NCBI GenBank assembly: GCA_037903475.1
Contig: JBAJFG010000544.1
Span: forward strand, 186,001-250,000
Length of the DNA stretch: 64,000 nt
Origin: Ancylostoma caninum
Lineage: Eukaryota > Nematoda > Chromadorea > Rhabditida > Ancylostomatidae
Direction: 5' to 3'
The notes beneath the pieces were generated by a model. It made no database searches. It was not told the DNA's origin and was given only the letters and a program-made list of their open reading frames with translations. The translations under genes and the position numbers were made by a program. Positions 54,676-64,000 of this stretch are shown here, piece by piece; position 1 is the stretch's first letter, and each line of letters starts with the position of its first letter.

Positions 54676-55567
54676 TCATTTCAATCCCAATAGTTTTCGT
54701 TCTTCTTTTGTAAGATCTTCGTAGGGCCTCACAAAATTGCACTCTCCGGCGCAACCTGAACGGACGTTTTCAGAGATACGTTCATGTCACTGGTTCGCTG
54801 AACCTACCCACGATGTAGACTTTTCCAACCTTAAGCCAAACCGCACAGGGTTGATTTGCTGGACTCTTTATCGTTATAGGATTAGGAATATAGTAATCCC
54901 TTACACGTGTTCCAAGGATTGTAGAACTCCCTCGGAATTCCTCAACAATTATAGTACTTGCGCGCACAGCACAGCAAAAATTCTCGTGGAAAATCAGAAT
55001 TGTAAGAAGTTGAAGAGCACTGCCACAGTGGCATTGTCTCCAGGTAAATAGAAGGCGCCTACCTTGATGAACTTCTCATACTTCACATTGTAGGCAGCGT
55101 TATCCTCTTTCTCGTTCCCCCATGCATTCATCGATTCCACTTTAATTTGCGCTACTGCAAGAAATAGGGTTCATCCGCAACGACTATTCCATGTCCTGAT
55201 GCTTATGCTTTCGACAAAAAGTCAGAGGAATTTTACATGTCAGAAGAAGGGCACTATAGCTCTTTTATTGTGACACAATTTCTATGAACCAGTCTGTCTT
55301 TTACTAGAACACCCACAGCGAGTCATATGACACTCAAAAATGGATGAGACAGAAACCTGTGAAACTCGGCTTGTCAGGCACTTTGATGTACTATCTTACG
55401 ATAACTCTTGACTAGAGTTCGATTCATTTCTTATCTATTGTACTACTTTGAAACAACTCACCGAAGCTTAATCCTCTGAAACTTTTATTTGTTATAATGG
55501 ACGTGCTTGGACACTTCCCAGCCGCAGCAATACCAGAGCATGCCAAAATGACAATCAGAGCCTTCAT
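54676..55567 (-). CDS. TIMP/netrin-domain-like secreted protein, 4 exons, 136 aa
   Basis: Exons in transcript order: 55462-55567 (ATG), 55063-55154, 54808-54940 and 54676-54755 (TGA); phases 1, 0, 1 agree and total 411 nt. The third exon's acceptor (ttgttgag) is unusual and could shift; the others are good. An acceptor (tgtttcag) 27 nt before the ATG suggests trans-splicing. Residues 1-17 form a signal peptide (MKALIVILACSGIAAAG). The rest follows the NTR fold of tissue inhibitors of metalloproteinases: VAQIKVES, YNVKYEKFIK, FRGSS, NQPCAVWLKVGKVYIVGG, then ECNFVRPYEDLTKEER. The length equals a single NTR domain, as in small secreted hookworm TIMP-like proteins. The N-terminal CxC that binds the metalloproteinase zinc in TIMPs is absent (GKCPS instead), and only four mature Cys remain, so classic inhibitor activity is doubtful. 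Confidence 0.75.
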
Positions 55568-57148
55568 TTCAGTGCACACTCCGAGTTTTACAACTGAAAC
55601 AAAATCTGAATAAATTTGATATCCAGAGGCAGTGTCCCACTTCGTTTTTCATGTAGCAGGCATTATAGAAACTTTGACGTTCTCGTTAAGCTGTTTCCAC
55701 AAATATACATCAAAACTCATAAGAGTGGAAAAACCCTGCCTTCAGGAGGGTCTAATCTGCGCAAATTTAGCGGGCCATTTGGGGAGGGCAGTCTTTGGGT
55801 GCTTGCTATCCGTTATGCTGCAACATCAACTAAAAGTCATGATCTGTCCGACTGTTAAGATCAGCAGTAAAATACGGGTAACCATGTCAGTTTGGTTAAG
55901 CAAACTGTCGCTGACCTCTCTCCAGAAATGGATTTCGTGGCGACCCTTAAGTCTTGATGTTGACACAAGCCCTTGCTTTTTTTCAGTGGAGATTTTGTAA
56001 AGTATTTTAACCAGACCAAAAACATTTTCTTCTGCTACAAAATTATTATCGAGTGGTTTTTCGAAATTTTTAATTTCCTAAATCTTTAGACTCGAGAAGA
56101 GAAGCACCTTCCCGAAGGGTAGCGCCATTTCTTTTTTTATGCGGACCAGAAAGCATACGATGTTGTTCGAAAGCGTAAGCTTTGTAGAATGTAAATGAGG
56201 AAGAACATTATCAATCAGACTCTTGGAGGGCCAGTGTGGCGATGTTGGCGAGGGTCGGGTTCGATGTTAAAGGCAGCACTCACGCTAAAAAAAGTTTTTT
56301 CGCATTTGTGTTTATTTTAAAGGTGCCATCAATTGGAGTGTAACTGCAAAAGGAATCACTCCGAATCTTGTAGTTGCTCGAGTAACAGAACTCGTACACA
56401 TGTACAAATGCGCCCGCCATGCTCAACCCCGCCCCATTCCCTTTGATCGTGTGCGGTTGTGTTTCTCAGCTGATACAGGATCGATCAGTATTTTCGGATA
56501 GCGGTGATCTTTCCCTCGCCTCAGTGGCCGCAGCCATCTCAGGCGATAGATCTCGTACAAATGGGCATGTATTTGCAAAATACAAATCAGTATTTCTCGC
56601 AAACGTCGCCTTTCTTGATGGTCTTTCCACCATTATGGGCACAATAGAAGCCTCCAGAAATGAATCTCATGAAAAAATCGAAGGCGTTTTTTATCGTGAG
56701 TGCTGTCTTTAAGTATGGGATGACCAGACCTTCGTGATTGAATACTTTCCGCAGAGTTACCTAATTCAGATGGTAGCTTTGAAGGCTGATGCCCATCTAG
56801 GCCACAATTTCTCTGGTGTTCCCAGATCTTCGTAAAACAAATTTGTTCGGTCGAAGTGGTTAGTGTCATCCTGATCAAATACGTCTTCTTGGAGTGCTGA
56901 TGATGATTTCAAGCAAAACTTCTCTCTCATACTTATCACAGTTCGTTTGGGCAGTTTTGGTGGCTTTTCGGGCTTCAACTGATCGCCAGGATAGGGAGGT
57001 TTCGCTTGTCCTGTTTCTCACTAACGTAGTTCTCCATTTCGTAGGCTCAAAAATTGGGCGAATTGTTGTTCCAAGGGAGGTGGTTATAAAAGTCTCATCA
57101 AGCCTGATCAGCGCTTTTAAATTGTAATCAATGGAATGGAGAAAAATA
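55568..57148. other. Unassigned stretch with repeat copy
   Basis: Contains the second copy of the reading-frame-conserved repeat (below). A 97-codon plus frame at 56419-56712 beginning MLNPAPFPLIVCGC has no recognised domain. No exon chain found. Confidence 0.35.
56750..57070 (-). repeat. Interspersed repeat with a conserved reading frame (copy 2)
   Basis: Minus-strand copy of the repeat at 6530-6850. Here the frame reads EPTKWRTTLV, SVEARKATKTAQ, YEREVLLEIIIS; further on, in another frame, DQDDTNHFDRTNLFYEDL. Frameshifted, so not an active gene. Confidence 0.55.
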
Positions 57149-57310
57149 TTAGGGTGGTCAGAAAGTCTTGAGCCGATTTTTTTAAAAGTTTCAGAACTTT
57201 CGATTCTTGACCGGTACCACGACCTACCATGTGGTATCATCCTCTATCAGCATCACTCTCGAAACCGATAGGTATATATACCCAGGTTGCCTTTCTTAAC
57301 TTTAATTACG

Positions 57311-58310
57311 ATGTCAATTCCACAAGTGCACATTCGAGCGATTATCTTCTATGAATGGCGCCGCGGCACTGGAGCGACTGAAACCGTTCGCAACATCAAC
57401 AACGCATTAGGAGAAGACACTACTTCCATCAGCACTGTCAAACGCTGTTTCGCTCGCTTCGAAGGAGGAGATACGGACTTCGAAGAAAAGCCTCGGTCGG
57501 GACGCCCCCTCAAGGTGGAAGACTCTGTCATTCTCGGCGCCGCCAAAGAGGACCCGGAAGTTAGCACCCGCAGTCTTGCGACGAGACTCACATGTAGCCA
57601 TCAAACAGCCCTCAGTCGCCTTCAGGTCCTCGGCTACAGAAAAGTGCTCGATGGATCCCTCATGTCTTGACCGATAGTACGCGCTTCACCCGGATATCCA
57701 TTTGTCAGTCTCTCCTTCTCCGCCCTCAATGAAAGGAGTTTCTGAGGGATCTGATTACCGGAGACGAGAGTCCTCTACGATTCCAATACACGTCGTGCCT
57801 TGTGGCTCCCTCAAGGAGAAGACCCTCCAATGCAAGCCAAATCGGACCTTCACCCCAAGAAGTGTCTCCTTTGCTGCTTTTGGGATTCGCGAGGAATGCT
57901 GTATCACGAGCTGCTCCCGCAAGGACACACCGTCACGGTAGCGTTTACGCCAATCAGCTCCAGAAATTAGCGGACGCTGTTCGAGAAAGACGGCCGAGAC
58001 GAGCTTTGTCCACCTGCTCCACGATAACGCTAAGCCCCATGTAGCTAAAGAGACACGTGAAAAGTTGGAGGAGCTGGGCTGGGACACGGTTCCCCATCCA
58101 CCCTATTCCCCTGATATTGTCCCCTCTGATTATCATTTGTTTCGCCCCCTCAAGGCATTCCTGTCTGAGAAAAAATTCACCAAACTTGAAGATGTTGGAA
58201 GGGCGGTCAGCGACTTCTTTGACTCCCAGTCTCCCCAGTTCTGGGAAAAGGGGATCGCTGATCTGCCCATTAGGTGGGACATTGTAGTGGCTAATCTTAC
58301 TTCTTCTTAA
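57311..58310 (+). pseudogene. Mariner transposase, frameshifted
   Basis: The N-terminal part (57311-57670) holds the helix-turn-helix region (GATETVRNINNALGEDTTS) and the linker with FEEKPRSGRPLKV. After frameshifts come LITGDES (first catalytic Asp), WDSRGMLYHELLPQG, and in a third frame HDNAKPHVAKETREKLEELG, then HPPYSPDIVPSDYHLFRPL. From the Asp of HDN to the Asp of SDYH there are 34 residues, the D,D34D signature of mariner. It ends with RWDIVVANLTSS and a stop at 58308-58310. Confidence 0.9.
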
Positions 58311-58327
58311 TTGGCAGTTCATGTGTG

Positions 58328-59606
58328 TGTGCACGAGAACCAGCCACCAAAAACGGGAAATACTTACACCATTGTGTTCAGCGCTTCGAGTTATGTACGA
58401 AAATGTGGTAAATTTCGATTTTCACCTTGAATTAGAGGTGTTTCGGGCCACGCCAGTCATGTTCAGACATGTTAATGTCCGACTGTTGTTTTCATCACAG
58501 TCGGAAAGAATGAGATAGGCCTGTGATTACAGAACCGTATAAAAGGAGGGAGACGGATAGGTTACCTTTATAACGAAGAGGAGGAACGATGCGGACGAGG
58601 AACGACAAGGATGAGGATTAGGCCTTAGTCTAGTGTCATCCAAAAGTGGGAAAACGCCTGGAGTCGGGTCCAACGGTATGATAAGAGTGCGCCGGCGTCC
58701 AAAAGTGGGGAAACGCCTGGGGTCGAGTCCAACGGTGTGATATGGGTGCGCCGGCGTCCAAAAGTGGGGAAACGCTTGGAGTCGGGTCCAACGGTGTGAT
58801 AAGGGTGTGCCGGCGTCGAAAAGTGGGAACACGCCTGGAGTCGGGTCCAACGGTGTGATAAGGGTGCGCCGGCGTCCAAAAGTGGGAAAACGCCTGGAGT
58901 CTGGTCCAACGGTGTGATAATGGTGAGCCGGCGTCGAAAAATGCGGAAACGCCTGGAGACGGGTCCAACGGCGTGATAAGGTAGCGCCGGTGCCTAAAAA
59001 TGGCAGAGAGTCCGAAAATGTGGAGATCGACGGAGGAAGGATGCGCCGCTGTCCACTACTAAAGAAATGACAGAGTCAGGTGCATATTTGCTCAGTCGTT
59101 TCGCTGGCGCCTAGCATCAATGGTAAAAAACTAGAAGTCAGACCTCAGCAGTGATTAATATGCAATCCGTGTAAATCCCTCCTCCTTACATCCCCTCTCG
59201 CGTTCTTCTTCTCTCATTTGTTTATGGATACACCAGATCCTCCTCTTTTATATGTTCAAAGTGGCTCTTATCACTTGACCAGTTATAACAAACGAAGAAT
59301 GATAAACCGTTTCCTGCGATCATTCCAAATTTAACCAGTCATACATAATTGTTTCAGTCAACTATATATGTTTTGAATAGTTCAACAGCTATTTCAGTGG
59401 AGCAAAAGGTAAAATTGCCGCGAGAAACTCGATTTGTCCTCTTTGATAGGTTCAGTTTCACATGACGAAAAGCAATGGAAAAGATGTGGAACGCATTATA
59501 AGTGGTATGGTTGAGTTCATTAGGATGAAAAAGGGAAAAAGTCATGCGAGCGAAGCGAGCATTGGGAAAAGTCTGGAAGTCCGCGTCAGCCGGACGGCCA
59601 GACTGG
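58328..59606 (+). mobile_element. Helitron-like element family 1, copy D
   Basis: Inserted in the mariner 3' untranslated region. It begins near a GT-rich stretch (tcatgtgtgtgtgcacgag, 58318-58336; exact base uncertain). It carries six units of the 59-bp repeat (58630-58990), a tail matching copy A, and ends in the hairpin and CTGG at 59606, followed by T. This gives the best estimate of a short complete copy, about 1.28 kb. Confidence 0.7.
58630..58990 (+). repeat. 59-bp minisatellite array (copy D)
   Basis: Six units, more diverged from each other than in copies B and C. Confidence 0.93.
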
Positions 59607-59708
59607 TGATGGTGATTACATTGTTGAGTAAAATTCATTGTGTGCTGAATAATCAAATAAAGAAAAAAAAGGTGTCGAACGGCTCAAGACTTTCTGACCA
59701 CCCTAATA

Positions 59709-62083
59709 CAATTAAAAAAGCGCAACTGTTAACACAAAACATATCGCTGAAATAGGGGTGTCAAAAAGGTTTAGAATAGTTTACACGAAGAACGGGTGGG
59801 GCAATGGCTTTAACGCAGGATTTATGCAAAATGGAATGAAGACTACTCTCCAATTTATACCCTTACAGAAATAGGGGGCCGAAGATTTGATTAAACCTGC
59901 TATTGGTTTTTCCAACGCTCTTCCTAACCTTAATACGACGAGTACAAACCGTAGTAGCATCTCTCTCCAGTTGCTGCCTACTGCCATCCTCCTCTCGACT
60001 GCTGTGATTCTTCGGAGATTGCTGCTATACGAAGAAAGGCTTGAGAAAGAGTCGAGGGGAGGACGATAGCAACTCGGAGGAGACGCTGCTAGGATTTGTC
60101 CTCGACGGTACGCTGTTCGGGCTGTATTCCTGTCGCACTGTTACCAGGAGTGTTGATAGCAGCAGCATCGGAAAAGAGCCCGGTAATGAACATGCGGCTA
60201 AACTCGAAGTTAAAGGTGATCTGCCCTTCTACGTATCTGACATTCTTTAAATACGCTCTCCAGACCCACGACGTTCACGCACAGGCATAGTGTCCGCTTT
60301 CACGAAAAGGGCATTCAGGGAGTTTTATTAATTTCCGAACAGTGGTCGTCTATGCTTATAATGGAAGTTCAGGCCAACATCACCAACAACGGTAATGTTG
60401 GGCCATTGATAAAAATTGTTATTAGACTCCAGAATATCAAAATACGTTCTAGTTCTCTTTCAAAACTTCAGTTACCGTGTCCTTTCCGCACAGATGTATC
60501 TGGAGGTTTTGAATAAGGCAGGCAAAACGGAACTGATTATTACATTATTCCACGCATGCACAGGATTTCATCTGACATCAAAGCTGGCACTGTAGAGAAC
60601 CACATTACTTGTGCTTTCTCGAAAACCCATGGAATCAATTTCCATTGATCTCGACAGGAGTTAGTGAGAAAACGTTGGGAAAATCTGTCCCGTTTACGAT
60701 TTCTACCATCTGTGAAGGAAAGCCTTCTGTGCGGTTGCCATTTATTCAAAACTCCTCTGTGCTACTAAAATTTCAAACAGAGTTGGATTTCGACCTTGTA
60801 TAGTATGCATCTATTACAGCTGTTTTTGGCCAAGATTGTTAATGCTTTTATTCCTCCAAATGGCCTACGTTTCGGCGATCTCGCCTTCGTCAGAGCCTCA
60901 GCTTTCGACAATGCCGTCGAGACACAGACCGCTAAAGTTGAAGAGTTCCAGAGTTGGATTTGTTTGGTTTTGGTCAAAACCATGATGTAAAAATTACATG
61001 AGGTCTCTATATAGAGCTTGTAAATACTTAAAAAGTCTTCCTAAACCTCGCTTGAAACTCGTTTCTAACCACAAAATGAAAATGAAATCAATGAATTTCG
61101 AGCCGAAATCTTGCTCTGGAGCTGTGTGAAGACGAATTCTTCTTCCACAAGCGCATTGAAAAGTAGCGTTGAACAAAACTTTCCAAACTAGAGAATTTTG
61201 CTGCACTACCAGGATTTATATTGGGAGGATTTCCTCCCTTGAACTCAACTGATTTTGATTAATATTTGCAACAGTGTGAAAGTTTTAAACATTCTCTCAC
61301 CGTTATGCTGCCAGACCGCCAGCAGAGGTTATGAAGCCACTGTATCTCGGATGCAGGAGCGCCAGGAGTCTTCTAAGACGCAGGTCCCACCGCAATTGCA
61401 TGTATGGGTCCCTAGTGATCGGCCAGCCGCCCCCCAGTCTGCACATCTGTTGATTACCATCGGCTACGAGTGCAACCGCGTTATGAAAGAACATGTCTGG
61501 CGCTCTGCCCTTTACGTCAATTTGTTGAAGGGATATGAATTAAGGTTAGCTCCATCGAAGAGATGGAAGAATTTTTTGGAACTGTCATTACAATTGGGAT
61601 TTTAGAAGTAATTTTTTTAAAAGCTGCTTGTACCACAATTTCAACAAATCCTTTTGAAGTACCTTTCTTCATAACCAACTGCTTTCGATAGTATTATACA
61701 ACATTTGAAATGGTGAAGTTGTTTTCCATACATCACCTTTTCAGCCTTCAGAACATTTTTTTTACATCGAGAGTTTCTTACCCACAATCGGATGCTTCCT
61801 CTCGCTTTCTTGGTTCTTTGGAAGGATTCCTGGTTTTTTTTTTCTACAAGTTCACCTTGTTTGTTGTCTTTGAGGTCTTCATTGGCGTGCACTTTAAGTT
61901 CAATTAAATATGTGAATAAATCACCACAACTGTTGGGTAGAAATCGATCAAAGAATATACTGAAAGCAAGAAGGCACTTTTTTGGAGCTCTACTATGTAT
62001 TACTATGGATATTTATCGGCAACAAGTCGAACAAAACAACATGAAGACTTTTGTAGGGTTTAGATAATAACTGAGCAATAAAA
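59709..62083. other. Unassigned stretch
   Basis: Open frames of 60-116 codons occur on both strands, none with a recognised domain or a convincing splice chain. The segment 61190-61220 resembles 20522-20560, and 61315-61390 resembles 23775-23850, so dispersed repeats are present. The minus strand at about 60875-60905 has ctgacgaaggcgagatcgcc followed by gaaacg. Confidence 0.3.
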
Positions 62084-62303
62084 ATTTATCTTCTTTACCA
62101 GTGTTCGATGAGCGCTTCTGTGTTAGTATTTATTCCAGTGAGCTTTCGGCGCTTAGCGCCTTCCTCAGACCGAGTACGATGGACAGAGGAGCAGATGTCT
62201 CTGTCCATCGTACTCGGTCTGAGGAAGGCGCTAAGCGCCGAAAGCTCACTGGAATAAATACTAACACAGAAGCGCTCATCGAACACTGGTAAAGAAGATA
62301 AAT
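62084..62303. repeat. Perfect 105-bp inverted repeat (palindrome)
   Basis: Arms 62084-62188 and 62199-62303 are exact complements around a 10-base centre (gagcagatgt). Both strands therefore encode the same accidental 60-codon frame. Each arm contains a smaller hairpin (ggcgcttagcgcc). Could be a recent foldback insertion, a hairpin-repair scar or an assembly artefact. Confidence 0.95.
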
Positions 62304-62866
62304 CTACATGAGGCTTCACGACAGCACAATATAGAAATAAAAATTGAATTCAACATTAGCTACTCGGGATGGAGATGATGCACATAGCAAGCAAGAGCAG
62401 GGACCACTCAACACTGTAAGCCTAGTTGTTAACATTCGCTGTTGTGACTTCGTGCAACTCTTTTCTAAAGGTGTTGTGAATGCCAGGTCGCGCGCGCATG
62501 GTCCCCGCGCTCCTCCAAATTAGGCTCCGCCCCCTCCGCCACAAACGCATAAATGGCCGACGCGCCATTGCGAAACATTCATTCGTCGTCAGTCCACCAC
62601 GGGGAGCGGTTGCCTACGATCAGCGGAAGATGGTTTGATGATGGTCACAGTGTCGATTCCAACAGTACACAGGCCACGGGAAGAAGGGAAGGAGCTACTC
62701 CAAGACTGAGGTAACTCGGTGTCAGGAAGGCCGGCGCGGAGGCGTTGAGCACACGCTCACCCGACCCGCTCGCGGAACGGCCGAGGAGTTTGTGCTTGCT
62801 CGGACCCCTAGTGACTGGGTTGGTTGGATCCTCCCCTTAGTGTTTATATTGTAATTTGTGTATAAC
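62304..62866. other. Unassigned stretch
   Basis: No supported feature; 62480-62820 is GC-rich without a convincing frame. Confidence 0.3.
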
Positions 62867-64000
62867 TAGCGCCCCTTCGGGACGCTAGAAAGTGGGGTGG
62901 GGCAGCCACTTGGGACATGTGCAAACGCTTCACACTTGCCAAATCTCTAGAAAATTGATAAAGAAGCAGAACCAATCTTCCAATGGGCCCAAACATGAAG
63001 TCCTTCTTATGAGTTGAGTATGAGCATGAGGAGTTCGTTCTCCGTCGTATGGCGTATTCGTGCGTATTCCTCACTACCGGGCTAACGCAGACGCGTTCTC
63101 CATCGGCGGAACTGTATCCTGCCGTTCCCCACACTATTGGACAAGGCAAAATCGTATCCGAGTGTTTTCCAGACTACTGGGCCGCAGCGGGCCCTTCCTC
63201 CATCAGAGCGCCCGTATTCTGGCGCCTTCCTCACAGTTAGTGCCAGCCGGATCCGTTCTCCAGGGGCGGGTTTGCATCCTGGCATTCTCAACTATCGGAC
63301 TTGAGTGAACCCGTATCCTGACGTTCTCCACACCATTATGCTACGACGAGTCCTTCCTCCATCGGTGGACCCGTATCCTGGCGTCCCCCACACCACTTGG
63401 CCACGGGGGGCCCTTTTTCTATCGGTGGACCCGTTCTGACGTCATTCACACCACTGGGCCACAGTGGGCCCTTTCTCCATCGGTGGACCTGGAGCTCGGT
63501 GTCCCCCACACCATTGGGCCACAGCGGGCCCTTTCTCCATCGGTGGACCCGTATCCTGACGTTCTCCACACCATTATGCTACGACGGGTCCTTCCTCCAT
63601 CGCTGGACCCGTATCCTGGCGTCCCCCACACCACTTGGCCACGGGGGGGGCCTTTTCTCCATCGCTGGACCCGTGTCATGGCGTTCCCCACAGCACTGGG
63701 CCATGGCGGGCCCTTTCTCCATCGGTGGACCTGTGTCATGGCGTTCCCCACAGCACTGGGCCATGGTGGGCCTTTTCTCCATCGGTGGACCGGTATCCTG
63801 GCGTCCGCCACACGACTGGGCCAAGGGGGACCCTTTCTTTATCGGTTGACCCGCATCCTGGCGTCCCCCGCACCATTGGGCCCTGTCGGGTCTTTTCTCC
63901 ATTGCTGGACCCGTGTCATGGCGTTCCCCACAGCACTGGGCATGGCGGGCCCTTTCTCCATTGGTGGACCCATGGCGTTCTTTTTCTCCATCGGTGGACC
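62867..64000 (-). mobile_element. Helitron-like element family 2, copy 3 (5' end outside window)
   Basis: The terminal hairpin and CTAG (62867-62889), followed on the minus strand by T, and a tail nearly identical to copy 2 (62890-63180) lead into a 60-bp-unit array from about 63340 that runs off the window. Confidence 0.6.
63340..64000 (-). repeat. 60-bp minisatellite array (copy 3)
   Basis: About eleven units of ggtggacccgtatcctggcg followed by tcccccacaccactgggcc type, more diverged than at 21200-21600, with spacing that varies by one or two bases. Confidence 0.88.

Larger units (their letters stand above)
57149..59706 (+). mobile_element. Mariner element interrupted by family 1 copy D
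   Basis: TIRs of about 28 bp (ttagggtggtcagaaagtct; complement at 59679-59706) with TA on both sides (57147-57148, 59707-59708). The span is 2,558 bp. Removing the satellite-bearing insertion (about 58328-59606) leaves about 1.28 kb, the normal size, so the insertion happened inside a complete mariner, in its 3' untranslated part. Confidence 0.92.

Noticed and set aside
59462..59755. Frame with ASEASIGKSLEV shared with 2565-2789
   Set aside because: It translates the shared 3' tail and hairpin of Helitron-like copies A and D, not a gene.
62101..62319. Identical 60-codon proteins on both strands
   Set aside because: A direct consequence of the perfect palindrome, not coding evidence.

Overview
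The window reads as nuclear DNA of a nematode, most likely a clade V strongylid such as a hookworm (inference). The grounds are a reconstructable srx-family chemoreceptor, a small netrin/TIMP-like secreted protein, TTTCAG-type 3' splice sites (including ones a few bases upstream of start codons, as expected for spliced-leader trans-splicing), many mariner elements and an RTE retrotransposon. Real genes are split into short exons; most long open frames here are tandem repeats read through or transposon debris.

Layout. 1-2686: a 59-bp minisatellite array and tail, the 3' part of a Helitron-like element (family 1, copy A). 2786-3688: decayed mariner. 3690-11372: mostly unassigned, with a mariner-sized TIR element (9147-10432) and one copy of a repeat that keeps a reading frame. 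11373-11808: foldback element. 12205-29502 (minus): an eight-exon srx GPCR gene whose exons splice in phase to 315 codons. Its introns hold a mariner (13295-14519), family 1 copies B and C in opposite orientation, family 2 copies at 18982 and 20576 with a 60-bp minisatellite and a threefold-amplified hAT MITE, and another TIR element (23991-25266). 30126-34437: two related mariners, the second split by a third. 34906-36039: hAT element. 37087-40250: RTE retrotransposon with a tRNA-Leu-like 5' head, flanked by a 16-bp target duplication. 41330-44135: mariner fragment and a hAT element with a perfect 8-bp duplication. 45203-47634 (minus): five-exon gene for a predicted secreted Cys-rich protein. 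48320-53407: weak candidate exons. 54676-55567 (minus): four-exon TIMP/NTR-like secreted gene. 57149-59706: the best preserved mariner, split by family 1 copy D. 62084-62303: perfect 105-bp-arm palindrome. 62867-64000: third copy of family 2.

Main result. The 59-bp and 60-bp repeats align to each other. Both sit inside elements that end in a strong hairpin plus CTGG or CTAG, and all seven observed 3' ends are followed by T. One copy interrupts a mariner, so these look like mobile, probably non-autonomous Helitron-like elements that spread minisatellites, rather than ordinary satellite DNA. Host genes found are few and independent; no operon is evident.
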